Origin: Gilliamella apis
GTDB lineage: Bacteria; Pseudomonadota; Gammaproteobacteria; Enterobacterales; Orbaceae
Assembly: GCF_002142155.1 (NCBI RefSeq)
Contig: NZ_NASD01000010.1
Span: forward strand, 27,735 to 91,734
Length of the DNA: 64,000 nt
Direction of reading: 5' to 3'
Shown: in pieces, positions 31,250-40,670 of the stretch
Layout of the letters: every line of letters starts with the position of its first letter
Numbering within the stretch: the stretch's first letter is position 1
Notes under the pieces: model-generated
Seen by the model: the letters and a program-made list of their open reading frames with translations, nothing else
Database searches by the model: none
What the model was told of the DNA's origin: nothing
Made by a program: the position numbers and the translations under genes

Positions 31250-32755
31250 ATGATGTTATTGAAAGGATTTAAATTTATACTGTTTTCTCAATTTCAATGC
31301 TTAACACGATTTATCATATTCTTTTTAATTTCAGTATTTTTAATGAACGGTTTAGCTTTGGCATTGGATACAAAAACAGTAGAGGTTATTCATGGTTCCG
31401 CTCCCTATTTTACTAACCCAGATGCGATAGGCATAAATGGTTCTCGAGAATATAATCAACAAAACTTTCATTATTTTGGAGTAAAATTACAAACTACAAT
31501 AAACTCTGAGTTAAATAGTTTAAACGACACAATAAAGTCCATAAATTTCCCTCAAGTTGATCCTAATACAACCACACCAAATCAATTGTTAACTATGTTA
31601 AAGTCTGATTATGGTTTTGAACCTATAATAATGCCATTTTCACCTACTAATCCAATTGATAGCCAGAACGTCTCTGATGATGACGGCGATGTTATAACTA
31701 CAATAACCCCACCTGATGGCGGTTTTAAAATAGATTGGTTCTATCGAGCTGCCAATATATCCTATTTGTTATTGGAGCCAGATAGAAATAGAACCTTTTG
31801 TGAGCTAGCACGGTTGGGGTGGAACCCATATATCAGAATTTCAGGCACTATCGCTTTAGTTTCTGAATATGGCATGCCAAATTATACAATTTATTCGACG
31901 CCTAAAAGTGACTTTTTGATTTACAATGCGATCAAACCTACAGTTTGTGCAAATCGACCATCAATTGTATATTCATTCCCTTTCGAAAATCGAGATTACA
32001 CTGGTGACTGGGCTCATTTAACTTGGGGTGATAACAATCAATACATAGTTGATTCTGGCTTCGTCAATAAAGTCAGTGCTGGTGGTTTTCCAACTACTGG
32101 ATTTGATCAAGCACGATTTCTCATGTTTATAGCTGGTGCACCTTTTGATTTATCGACAATAACATCATCAAATAGTTCAAAAGGAGTAAATGTTCAAGTA
32201 AATACAATTAGTGATAATGATGTAGATAGCCACCTAGCTAACACGGCTGTTCAAATTAAATTGCTAGGAGAAGCCACTGAAGCAAATCCTACATTTTCTA
32301 TAAAATCCAACGGTGAAGATATTTATTCGTTTACTATTAAGAAATGGTTCTCCGCACCCAGCCAAGATTTTTATCCTTATAATCAAAGTAGAAGTGTTTG
32401 TCAGGGAAACTATATCGTTCCATCTATTGAAGATTTAACCAACAGTGACCAAGGTCTTATAACTAGTGGTGGTGCTTGCCAATCTGATAATAACTCAGAT
32501 AATTGTCTAGCCATTACAACAAATCACTATTATCGTCAGGTTGGAAACAATCTTTTAGCTGAATGGGGTGATGTAACTAACGAAGAAAACTATTATCATC
32601 ACACTTATCCCGGTAACCATTTTCCTAGAGGACATTTATATTGGACTTCAGACGAAAGAGATAGTAATAACCAATATGCAGTAGGTTCAACAAAAGGGGC
32701 TATTGAATGGCAGTTGAAAGATAATGAATTATATTTTGTTTGTGTGCTGAAATAG
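31250..32755 (+). CDS. secreted adhesin with invasin-like C-terminal lectin-like domain (paralogue 1)
   Basis: A 501-residue protein with a long N-terminal signal region ending near LALALD and then KTVEVIHGSAPYF, a start shared with the two adhesins near the CRISPR locus. The C-terminal ~150 residues (SVCQGNYIVPSIEDLT... LLAEWGDVTNEENYY... LYWTSDERDSNNQYAV... ELYFVCVLK) resemble the adhesion domain at the tip of invasin/intimin-like proteins. Unlike the other two, it has a normal ATG with AAGG upstream and no tandem repeat. It is probably extracellular or surface-bound; the ligand is unknown. A terminator follows. Confidence 0.65.
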   Translation: MMLLKGFKFILFSQFQCLTRFIIFFLISVFLMNGLALALDTKTVEVIHGSAPYFTNPDAIGINGSREYNQQNFHYFGVKLQTTINSELNSLNDTIKSINFPQVDPNTTTPNQLLTMLKSDYGFEPIIMPFSPTNPIDSQNVSDDDGDVITTITPPDGGFKIDWFYRAANISYLLLEPDRNRTFCELARLGWNPYIRISGTIALVSEYGMPNYTIYSTPKSDFLIYNAIKPTVCANRPSIVYSFPFENRDYTGDWAHLTWGDNNQYIVDSGFVNKVSAGGFPTTGFDQARFLMFIAGAPFDLSTITSSNSSKGVNVQVNTISDNDVDSHLANTAVQIKLLGEATEANPTFSIKSNGEDIYSFTIKKWFSAPSQDFYPYNQSRSVCQGNYIVPSIEDLTNSDQGLITSGGACQSDNNSDNCLAITTNHYYRQVGNNLLAEWGDVTNEENYYHHTYPGNHFPRGHLYWTSDERDSNNQYAVGSTKGAIEWQLKDNELYFVCVLK

Positions 32756-32768
32756 AAAATTTATTCAT

Positions 32769-32801
32769 AAATTGCGTTATAAGATGATATAACGCAATTT
32801 T
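32769..32801 (+). terminator. Rho-independent terminator after the adhesin gene
   Basis: A 13-bp stem AAATTGCGTTATA/TATAACGCAATTT with a 6-nt loop, followed by T residues, 14 bp after the stop codon. Confidence 0.8.
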
Positions 32802-33021
32802 CATTGTTATTATAGTTAAAATAATTTTAATTTCGCTTTTAAAAAGCAGATAATCCACTTTAGTATTTACTGTTAAAAGCAACTCATCATTTATATATTA
32901 AATAAGATAAATAAACTTAATCCAAAAAATAACTAGTGGCTGATTTTTCAACTATGACTATCAATTGACATTAATCAATTCACTCAAAAGAGTGATACAT
33001 AGATAATGTTTGAAAATTAAA

Positions 33022-33096
33022 TGGCTGGGGTACCAGGATTCGAACCTGGGCATGGCGGGATCAAAACCCGCTGCCTTACCGCTTGGCTATACCCCA
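33022..33096 (-). tRNA. tRNA-Gln (TTG anticodon), copy 2
   Basis: A 75-nt cloverleaf including an encoded CCA end. The acceptor stem begins TGGGGTA, the anticodon loop is TTTTGAT between GCGGG/CCCGC (anticodon TTG), and the T arm contains GGTTCGAATCC. It is nearly identical to the copy at 33227. Confidence 0.97.
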
Positions 33097-33226
33097 ATAT
33101 GAATGGAGATTAGATATCTGATAAATATACTAATTCCGCATATTTTTATAGAATTGATTATAGTGGCAAAGTTCCAATATAAAAATAGACTAAAAAGTCG
33201 GATATAAAAATATGAGCAGATTGGAA

Positions 33227-33301
33227 TGGCTGGGGTACCAGGATTCGAACCTGGGCGTGGCGGGATCAAAACCCGCTGCCTTACCGCTTGGCTATACCCC
33301 A
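33227..33301 (-). tRNA. tRNA-Gln (TTG anticodon), copy 1
   Basis: Same structure as the neighbouring copy, with one base difference in the variable region (GCC-A versus GCC-C). Adjacent duplicate tRNA-Gln genes also occur in the E. coli metT-leuW-gln cluster. Confidence 0.97.
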
Positions 33302-33327
33302 ATAAAGGATAGACATTAAGATTAAAA

Positions 33328-33412
33328 TGGTGCGGGTGGAGAGACTTGAACTCACACACCTTGCGGCGCCAGAACCTAAATCTGGTGCGTCTACCAATTT
33401 CGCCACACCCGC
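33328..33412 (-). tRNA. tRNA-Leu (TAG anticodon)
   Basis: An 85-nt class II tRNA with a long variable arm. It begins GCGGGTGTGGCG, has the anticodon loop TTTAGGT (TAG) between CCAGA and TCTGG, and has an encoded CCA. It corresponds to leuW. Confidence 0.97.
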
Positions 33413-33449
33413 ACTGTATACTTTCGGTAAAAGTACAAACTAATCTTAA

Positions 33450-33526
33450 TGGTGGCTACGACGGGATTCGAACCTGTGACCCCATCATTATGAGTGATGT
33501 GCTCTAACCAGCTGAGCTACGTAGCC
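33450..33526 (-). tRNA. tRNA-Met (CAT anticodon), elongator type
   Basis: A 77-nt tRNA starting GGCTACGTAGCTC, with anticodon loop CTCATAA and an encoded CCA. A paired first acceptor base and the close match to E. coli metT mark it as the elongator rather than the initiator. Confidence 0.96.
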
Positions 33527-33564
33527 ATTTCATTCGCAACGTCATAACCAACACTGCGAGGCGC

Positions 33565-33593
33565 ATTATGCTTGTGTTACGGCAAATCGTCAA
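33565..33593 (-). promoter_or_regulatory. promoter of the tRNA cluster
   Basis: On the minus strand TTGACG, 17 bp, CATAAT, followed by a GC-rich discriminator (GCGCC), lies 39 bp upstream of tRNA-Met. GC-rich discriminators are typical of stringently controlled stable-RNA promoters. Confidence 0.75.
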
Positions 33594-33643
33594 CCCTTTT
33601 TTTTAGATATTTTAAAAAAAAGTGACGATTGATTAAGATGCAA

Positions 33644-34741
33644 TCAAATACCGTTTAATATCACTTCAATTCGCCTTTTTTGTAACTCATTATGAATTAA
33701 CTTTCCAGTATAACCTTCGGCAATTATATTTTGAACATCGACTGCTTGAGCTAATTTATATGCTTGTTCAAGGTATTGAGCTTGAGGAAATAATTCCGTT
33801 TTAGCATAAGATTGGCTAGCAATTATCAATTGATTAAGATGGGCTGGGTTGCGCCATACATCTATTTTATTGAACAATTCGATAATTTGTTCCGCAGTTA
33901 ATTGTATCACGTTAGTAACACTATTATGAAATTGCTGCACCATAATTGCTAATTTCGTATATTGATTAGGGGCTTTAATTTGTAAACAAAGTTTTTCTAG
34001 CTCAGTTTTGGATACAAACTCACCACACAAGACTGCAAAGCGCACGGTCAGATCATCAGTCAATAAAGTCGATTTTTTTAATGCATCAGTAATAGTGCTG
34101 GAAAGTTTGAGTGATGGAAATAATAATGCTAAAGCACCACATTGTTCCAGTACTTGAAAATAAACTTGCGGATCCTCGGTCGCTAGCGCCTTTTCAGTCT
34201 CTTTCCATACCCGTTCTGCTGTAAGGGTATTTATTTCACCAGCAGAGACCATCTCTTTCATTAAATTATTCGTTTCAGCAACAATTCTGAAACCTAAATG
34301 GTGATAACGGGCAGCGAAACGGGCCACTCGCAAAACTCGTAGGGGATCTTCTCTGAATGCAGGAGAAACATGGCGTAATAATTTAAGCTTAATATCATTA
34401 ACACCATGATAAGGATCGACTATATTGCCTTCTTGATCCATGGCAATCGCATTTATAGTAAGATCTCGTCGAATAAGATCTTGCTCTAAAGTAATATCTT
34501 TACTAAAGTCACAAATAAAGCCTGTATAGCCTTTACCTGATTTCCGCTCTGTTCGAGCTAGAGCATACTCTTCTTTAGTTTTGGGATGTAAAAAAACAGG
34601 AAAATCTTTACCAACCTGTTGATAACCTAATGCTAAAAGTTCATCTGGGGTTGCACCAACCACAACCCAGTCTCGATCAACAACAGGTAGATGTAACAAT
34701 CTATCTCTAACTGAACCGCCAACAAGATAGATTTTACTCAT
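33644..34741 (-). CDS. cca: CCA tRNA nucleotidyltransferase, short form
   Basis: A 365-residue class II CCA-adding enzyme. The catalytic head (YLVGGSVRDRLL, DRDWVVVG) and the RRDLTINAIA and EDPLRVLRVARFAAR motifs are intact. The E. coli enzyme has 412 residues with an HD phosphohydrolase domain. Here the stretch that should hold the HD pair reads FAVLCGEFVSKTELEKL, so the HD motif has been deleted and the extra phosphatase activities should be absent. It abuts ygiM, as in enterobacteria. Confidence 0.95.
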   Translation of the reverse strand: MSKIYLVGGSVRDRLLHLPVVDRDWVVVGATPDELLALGYQQVGKDFPVFLHPKTKEEYALARTERKSGKGYTGFICDFSKDITLEQDLIRRDLTINAIAMDQEGNIVDPYHGVNDIKLKLLRHVSPAFREDPLRVLRVARFAARYHHLGFRIVAETNNLMKEMVSAGEINTLTAERVWKETEKALATEDPQVYFQVLEQCGALALLFPSLKLSSTITDALKKSTLLTDDLTVRFAVLCGEFVSKTELEKLCLQIKAPNQYTKLAIMVQQFHNSVTNVIQLTAEQIIELFNKIDVWRNPAHLNQLIIASQSYAKTELFPQAQYLEQAYKLAQAVDVQNIIAEGYTGKLIHNELQKRRIEVILNGI

Positions 34742-35356
34742 TTAACGCATCCAACGATCTTTTTTACGACGACCAGGCATAATAGCCGGCAAAATAAGAC
34801 CAAGAAGAAAACCACCACCAGCAACTAATCCACCATAAGTAAACCAAGTTACAATCAGATCACGGCGCTTATCATCAACTTGATTTAACATAGACTCAAG
34901 CTTCATCTCTTGCTGTTTATTAAGTTGTTCTAACTCATTATTCTTAGCTTGTAAGCTTTCAATCGATTGTTCAGCTTTTTGTAGTTTTTCGGCATAATCT
35001 TGGATGGCATTTTGTTGATTTTTTTCTGCATTATCAACTTTATCTTTATACTCAGCAAGTTGTGCTTCTAATAATGGCACAAGTTCTTTAAAACTAGGTT
35101 GATCTTTTAATTTATTAGACTCAATCCAAGCTGAACTACCATTAGGAAGCTGTATTCGTGTATATTTACCATCAGCACTTTTTTCAAGTTCAATTACTTT
35201 TTGACCGGCTTTAACTGCGTTTGAATAAGCATATTGAGAGCTAGGGCCTCGGCGTAGATAAATATCAACATTTTCAGTAACATATTTATCAACTGCATTT
35301 GCACTAAAAGCTACAGCAATAAAAGAAAGTAAAGTAATAATATTCTGTTTTTTCAT
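34742..35356 (-). CDS. ygiM: SH3 domain membrane protein (YgiM-like, TIGR04211)
   Basis: A 204-residue protein with a signal peptide (ending FSANA), a bacterial SH3 domain (VTENVDIYLRRGPSSQYA...SSAWIESNKL), a coiled coil (residues ~90-160) and a C-terminal membrane helix followed by basic residues. Partner and function are unknown. Adjacent to cca, as in E. coli. Confidence 0.85.
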   Translation of the reverse strand: MKKQNIITLLSFIAVAFSANAVDKYVTENVDIYLRRGPSSQYAYSNAVKAGQKVIELEKSADGKYTRIQLPNGSSAWIESNKLKDQPSFKELVPLLEAQLAEYKDKVDNAEKNQQNAIQDYAEKLQKAEQSIESLQAKNNELEQLNKQQEMKLESMLNQVDDKRRDLIVTWFTYGGLVAGGGFLLGLILPAIMPGRRKKDRWMR

Positions 35357-35989
35357 GATATTTTAAATTTTTACCCACAATAAAAACATGATAACACAAA
35401 AAGTAGCCTTTTCGCACAACCATTTATAATAAAAATTTGATAATCTCAAATTTTATTAACAATAAATGAAACCGATTACATTCATTAAAATATAAATCAA
35501 AAAACAATAATCCAATGATGTGAATAAATAAAAAAAATCATCACATTATTTAGGACTCAGCAAAATATAAAGTTAATAGTCAATAATTATGCTATGCAAT
35601 TTATTATCCAACACCATTGGTTAATAAATATTTATTTACTATTACTAGAACCAAACCCAGTTAAACCATGTTAATAGACGTAATAACAAACTAAAATATT
35701 TACTTTTTTCATTCAATTTAACAGCTTAGCATTTTCAATCTTCTACATTAATATATTTTTTATTGAAACAATTCATATAAAAATGAGCTTATTGGCAAAC
35801 TAAAAATTTTGTTCTATTATAACCAGTTAAGTAGATATTCAGAATATTACGGGCAATAACAATAGCAAATGTAATCGTAATATTTGAATCTTAGGTTTTC
35901 AGCCAATTTACGAGCTATTTATTCTAATCAATCGATAATTTGAAAACTCTATATTGGCAATAAGTTAAAAAAAGTTAAAAGGATTTTTT
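35357..35989. other. 633-bp gene-free AT-rich intergenic region
   Basis: No credible coding sequence is visible on either strand. The ygiM promoter and the galR promoter must both lie here. Two GalR-operator-like stretches are present: a nearly complete site at 35466-35481 and a half site near 35867. Otherwise I see nothing distinctive. Confidence 0.6.
35466..35481. promoter_or_regulatory. GalR/LacI-type operator-like palindrome
   Basis: ATGAAACCGATTACAT agrees with most defined positions of the GalR operator consensus GTGTAAnCGnTTACAC, including the central CG. It is 110 bp upstream of ygiM and about 510 bp upstream of galR, so its target gene is uncertain. Confidence 0.5.
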
Positions 35990-36994
35990 ATGGCGACAAT
36001 CAAAGATGTTGCAAAGTTAGCAAAAGTTTCCGTTGCAACGGTATCACGGGTGATTAATAACGCTGACAATGTCAGTAATAAAACACGTGAAACAGTAAAA
36101 AAATCCATGGAAAAATTAAATTATTATCCTGATGCTAACGCCCGAGCTTTATCCCAACAAAACTCTAATACTATTGGCATCGTGGTAGCAGACCTATCCG
36201 ATCCATTTTCTGGCGCGATGATTAGTACTGTTGAAAAAGTTGCAGCGAAAAACGGTCATTTTTTGCTGATTGGCAATGGTTACCACAATAAAAAACAAGA
36301 ATATAATGCTATAACCAATCTTATAGAACATCGTTGTTCTTCTTTAGTCGTGCATGCAAAAATGCTAGCGGATGATCAATTAATAAAGCTGATGCAGCAA
36401 ATTCCTGGTATGGTTCTAATTAATCGAATATTGGAAGGTTTTGAAAAACGCTGTATTGCTCTTGATAGTCGTTATGGTTCCTACCTAGCCGTTAAACATT
36501 TAATTCAGCATGGTCATACTAATATTGGATATTTATGTTCCAATCACAGCATCTCTGACTCAGCAGATAGATTACAAGGCTATAAAGATGCATTAATCGA
36601 GCATCACATTGATATTAATGATAATTTTATTGCCTTCGGTTCTCCTAATGAAGAAGGAGGAGAACAAGCAATGATGTCTCTTTTAGAACGAAATCGACAA
36701 ATTACGGCGATTTCCTGTTACAATGATTCAATGGCTGCTGGTGCTATGTCAGTATTATACGATAATGATATAAAAATTCCGGATGATATTTCGATCATTG
36801 GCTTTGATGATCTTTTAATTGCTCGATATTTACATCCAAAGCTAACAACTATTCGTTATCCATTACACACAATGGCCGAACAAGCAGCTGAACTTGCATT
36901 ACAATTAGCAAAAGGAGAACCTCCGCCAGCTAACTTAATCAATGTATTTATTCCAACGTTAACTAAACGATACTCCGTTAATAATATTCGCTAA
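35990..36994 (+). CDS. galR: LacI-family regulator, GalR type
   Basis: A 334-residue repressor. The N-terminal helix-turn-helix (MATIKDVAKLAKVSVATVSRVINN) is followed by a sugar-binding domain of the periplasmic-binding type. Long stretches match E. coli GalR closely (IPGMVLINRIL, GYLCSNHSISD, CYNDSMAAGAM). It should respond to galactose. No galactose genes are in the window. AAAGGA precedes the ATG. Confidence 0.88.
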   Translation: MATIKDVAKLAKVSVATVSRVINNADNVSNKTRETVKKSMEKLNYYPDANARALSQQNSNTIGIVVADLSDPFSGAMISTVEKVAAKNGHFLLIGNGYHNKKQEYNAITNLIEHRCSSLVVHAKMLADDQLIKLMQQIPGMVLINRILEGFEKRCIALDSRYGSYLAVKHLIQHGHTNIGYLCSNHSISDSADRLQGYKDALIEHHIDINDNFIAFGSPNEEGGEQAMMSLLERNRQITAISCYNDSMAAGAMSVLYDNDIKIPDDISIIGFDDLLIARYLHPKLTTIRYPLHTMAEQAAELALQLAKGEPPPANLINVFIPTLTKRYSVNNIR

Positions 36995-37029
36995 TTAAGA
37001 TTAAGTTTAAAACGAACAAGGCGCTAGGA

Positions 37030-37065
37030 AATGTCGAAAACTTTATAATAACAGTTTTCGACATT
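37030..37065. terminator. hairpin between the convergent galR and recB genes
   Basis: A 13-bp perfect stem AATGTCGAAAACT/AGTTTTCGACATT with a 10-nt AT loop lies 36 bp past the galR stop. No T tract follows, so termination is plausible but not certain. Confidence 0.45.
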
Positions 37066-37089
37066 GACCTATTTATCCAGATAAGACTA

Positions 37090-37182
37090 CCTAAAGCCAA
37101 ACTTCAGTTTGCACACCAAAACTAATTTGATTTTCTTTGCCATTATGTTGTCCAGATATCGCAAAATCACAAGTATTTGTGC
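37090..37182 (-). pseudogene. C-terminal remnant of an outer-membrane porin
   Basis: A short open stretch directly after recB ends ENQISFGVQTEVWL and a stop. This resembles the last beta strand of LamB/ScrY-type sugar porins, which end in a FGAQxExW-like sequence. A stop lies just upstream in the same frame and no porin body is present. It looks like the leftover of a deleted gene; with only about 29 residues the call is weak. Confidence 0.35.
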
Positions 37183-37190
37183 CTAGTTGA

Positions 37191-40100
37191 TTAAGTTAAA
37201 TCTTTCCCATCAAATAATTTATCGAGTTTCTCTATAAACTGTTGCTTTGGTAGATGATAAAAGATCCCTTGTTTAGGAAGTCCCCGTAAAAATAGATAAT
37301 AAACACCACCAAAATGCGTTTCATATCGATAATCTGCTAAACGGCTGCGTAAAAATCGATGCAGGGCTAAGCAATAAATTTGATACTGCAGCTCATAACG
37401 ATGCTCACACATAACTTGATTTAATGCTGACTCGGTATAAGCCTCTACCCCATCACCTAACCAATTTGATTTATAATCTACAATATAATATTTACCCTGG
37501 TACTCAAACACTAAATCGATAAATCCTTTTAACATGCCTTGTACAGTTTCAAAATCTAAAGGAGGACATTGTTTGGATAAATCATCATACTCTTTACATA
37601 AACTATCTAATTGCTTACTGGTCACAGCACTGCGAATGGGAAAATAAAATTGTAATTCATTAATACATTGGCTATTTAAAACATCGGCTAATAACGGCCC
37701 ATCTTGATCTTGTCTTTTATTTAGTTTCGTTGCTAAAACCTGTTGTAACCAATCACTTAGCACTGTTAACCAATACGGTGGTAAACTCAATTTTTTAATC
37801 GTACTAGCGCACAAATCCTCGGCATTAGTTGGCGTTAAATTTTCCATAATGGAATGCAACAATGTACCAACGTATGCACCTTTTGGAAAATGATGGATAT
37901 CATATTGCTCTTCAGTTGATAATGAATCGGCGGATTCGAGATTATTTTCACGCCAATCACTAAGCATAGTTGAATTAAGACCAACCATATTATTATGTTT
38001 TTGTAATTCGGTATAACTGGTTACACGCCAACTATTAGATAATTTACGTTTAAATACATTGGCGGTAAGTGAAAGATTGGCGGCTAATTCAGCATTAAAC
38101 TGCTCACCTAAAATAGGTAATTGTAATTCAACCAAATCAGCAAATTTAGCAATTGAACGCAAGTCACCTTTTAATAAATAATCAATCGCTGATTGACTGT
38201 TTTTTAATGATGCTAAGCCAACACTACAATGAAAGATTGAACGTGTCATAGCAACATAAAGTAAACGTAAATCTTCGGCTAAACGTTCATCTTCAATCTG
38301 TTGTTTTATTTCATCGGTTAATAGCCAAGCATAAGTTGGTTGATAGTCATTATTTTTGTCATGATAAAACTGACTATCTGAATTTCGAAATTGAGCTGCA
38401 AATGGTAACCAAACAATAGGAAACTCTAAACCTTTAGATTTATGAATAGTAATAATTTTTACTAAATTTTCATCACTTTCTAATCGTTGCTCATGATTTT
38501 CTAAATTTGCATCAGGACTGACAATTTGTCTTGATAACCAACGAACCAAAGCATGTGGACTATCAAGTTCGTCGGCAGCTTCTTGCAATAGCTCACCTAG
38601 ATGCATCAAATTAGTTAAAGTCCGTTCACCATTTGGGCTAGCTAATATATTTTCAGCTAACTGACGTTTTTTCATCATCCGGCGCAACATGACTAACACA
38701 CCATAATATTGCCAGATAATCTGATATTGCTTAAACTCCTCTATCAAACCTTCCCATTTATCTTGATCATCAGTTATTTGCTCAAGTTCAGTCATGGTTT
38801 GTCCTAACAGTGTCGTCATTAAAGCTAAGCGCAAAGCGGTTTCATTTTCTGGCATAAGCACTGCTTGTAACAAACACAAGACCTCCTGTGCCTCTTTAGC
38901 TAGAAAGACACTACTGCGATTAGATAAATAAACGCTTTTAACCCCAACACTGGTTAACTTTTGTTGGATGATCTCTGCTTCGTATCCGGTACGGACTAAA
39001 ATGGCAATATCAGCAGTTGTAATTGGTCGTTGACCATCTTTATCCTTCAATAAAATGGTCGGATCCATCAACCACGTCACAATCTGCTTGGCACAACAGT
39101 TGGCGATATGCTCTTGATAATCGGTTTTTGTGCTAACTTCATCAGGTAATAAGTATGCCGCTAAAGCATTAACCTCTTGATTATTGATAATCAAACCTTT
39201 TTGTTGATTACGTTCGGCACTTTCCATTGGTAAAAATGGAATATTTTCAAAAATAAACGGATTATCATGATGATTAAATAACGAATTAACTGCATTCACC
39301 ATCAATGATGAAGAACGGTGGTTAACCTGCATAGTAAAATTATTTTCACCAGTTGATGATTTTGCTTTTAGATAAGTAAAAATATCTGCACCACGGAAGC
39401 TATAAATCGCTTGTTTAGGATCTCCAATAAACAGTAACCCAGTCTCTTTCGGATAACGATTATAGATACGATCAAAAATTTTATACTGCACCGGATCGGT
39501 ATCTTGAAATTCATCAATCAGCGCTACACAGTATTTTTTCGCAATACTCTCAGCTAATCGATTTCCATTTCTAGCGCGCAAAGCTCGGCTCAACTGGCTT
39601 AAGAGATCATCAAAACTCATTTCACCACGTTTTACCTTCTGAATATAAATACGCTTTTGAATGATTCTAACGATATCCATTAGAACTTCGCCACGTAAAT
39701 CAATAGAACTATTACATAACGCTTCAATATTCTCAAAAACGGCATGACGCGGAGGATTTTTACCTTGCTTGGTTTTTTCGTTTAAAATCGATTGACTAAA
39801 TTTAGTTAACTCACTCGGTAATTTAAACGATCGCGTTGGCAACTGGGCCCAACTCGTAACTTTAGCCAACCAATTCGGTAAATAACGGCTACTATAGGAT
39901 TGTTTATTAATACCTGATTGTGCAATGATCTCTGGAAGATCACTAGCAGCATCTAACCACTGTTTTTTAACCTGATCGATCTGCTCAACATGTTTTTGAT
40001 GGAAGTGCCGGATTTTTTCGGTGATATCAACACTCTCTTCTGATTTCTCATCAAATTCAAAATTTAAATAAGGTCTGATATCAGATAGCAATGTTTCTGG

Positions 40101-40670
40101 ATCCTGCCAATAGTCAAGAATCAGGTAGGCTAATGCTTTATCGAGAGGAACAAAATAGTTACGCCAAAAATCTTGCACAACTTGTAACTTTAGATCTTGT
40201 TCATCTGTTATCAATGTTTGTTCAAACAGTACACCTGATTCGAAAGCATGACTAGTCAATATACGTTGACAAAAACCATGAATCGTATAAATCGCCGCAT
40301 CATCCATTGATTGTTGAGCTTGGGTTAATTTCTGTATTGCTTGGTTGCTATCATCAACTAAATCAATTAATTGTTGATAAATTGGATCATCATGATGACC
40401 TTGTAACAACCCTAATCGTAATTCTTGAATATTTTGCCTGATACGAGATCGCAGTTCTTGAGTAGCGGCCTTAGTAAAGGTCACCACTAAAATCTGATTA
40501 ACATCAAGAGGTATGGGGTAACTGTTTTCCCCGATACCTAATAATAACCGCAGGTAAATAAATGCGAGCGAATAGGTTTTACCCGTTCCTGCTGACGCTT
40601 CGATTAGCGTTCGACCAGTTAAAGGTAAATCAAATAAATTAAGCTTTTTTATTTCACTACATGAAACCAT
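37191..40670 (-). CDS. recB: exodeoxyribonuclease V subunit beta (RecB)
   Basis: A 1159-residue SF1 helicase-nuclease. Walker A is EASAGTGKTYSLA, the Walker B region is CVALIDEFQDTDPVQY, and the C-terminal nuclease domain has GFIDLVFEYQGKYYIVDYKSNWLG with the catalytic D...DYK residues. It repairs double-strand breaks and degrades foreign DNA as part of RecBCD. recC and recD are not adjacent here. The start overlaps sixA by 22 bp. Confidence 0.95.
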   Translation of the reverse strand: MVSCSEIKKLNLFDLPLTGRTLIEASAGTGKTYSLAFIYLRLLLGIGENSYPIPLDVNQILVVTFTKAATQELRSRIRQNIQELRLGLLQGHHDDPIYQQLIDLVDDSNQAIQKLTQAQQSMDDAAIYTIHGFCQRILTSHAFESGVLFEQTLITDEQDLKLQVVQDFWRNYFVPLDKALAYLILDYWQDPETLLSDIRPYLNFEFDEKSEESVDITEKIRHFHQKHVEQIDQVKKQWLDAASDLPEIIAQSGINKQSYSSRYLPNWLAKVTSWAQLPTRSFKLPSELTKFSQSILNEKTKQGKNPPRHAVFENIEALCNSSIDLRGEVLMDIVRIIQKRIYIQKVKRGEMSFDDLLSQLSRALRARNGNRLAESIAKKYCVALIDEFQDTDPVQYKIFDRIYNRYPKETGLLFIGDPKQAIYSFRGADIFTYLKAKSSTGENNFTMQVNHRSSSLMVNAVNSLFNHHDNPFIFENIPFLPMESAERNQQKGLIINNQEVNALAAYLLPDEVSTKTDYQEHIANCCAKQIVTWLMDPTILLKDKDGQRPITTADIAILVRTGYEAEIIQQKLTSVGVKSVYLSNRSSVFLAKEAQEVLCLLQAVLMPENETALRLALMTTLLGQTMTELEQITDDQDKWEGLIEEFKQYQIIWQYYGVLVMLRRMMKKRQLAENILASPNGERTLTNLMHLGELLQEAADELDSPHALVRWLSRQIVSPDANLENHEQRLESDENLVKIITIHKSKGLEFPIVWLPFAAQFRNSDSQFYHDKNNDYQPTYAWLLTDEIKQQIEDERLAEDLRLLYVAMTRSIFHCSVGLASLKNSQSAIDYLLKGDLRSIAKFADLVELQLPILGEQFNAELAANLSLTANVFKRKLSNSWRVTSYTELQKHNNMVGLNSTMLSDWRENNLESADSLSTEEQYDIHHFPKGAYVGTLLHSIMENLTPTNAEDLCASTIKKLSLPPYWLTVLSDWLQQVLATKLNKRQDQDGPLLADVLNSQCINELQFYFPIRSAVTSKQLDSLCKEYDDLSKQCPPLDFETVQGMLKGFIDLVFEYQGKYYIVDYKSNWLGDGVEAYTESALNQVMCEHRYELQYQIYCLALHRFLRSRLADYRYETHFGGVYYLFLRGLPKQGIFYHLPKQQFIEKLDKLFDGKDLT

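Noticed and set aside
33087..33359. A 90-residue minus-strand frame across the tRNA genes
   Set aside because: It is formed by translating through tRNA-Gln sequence.
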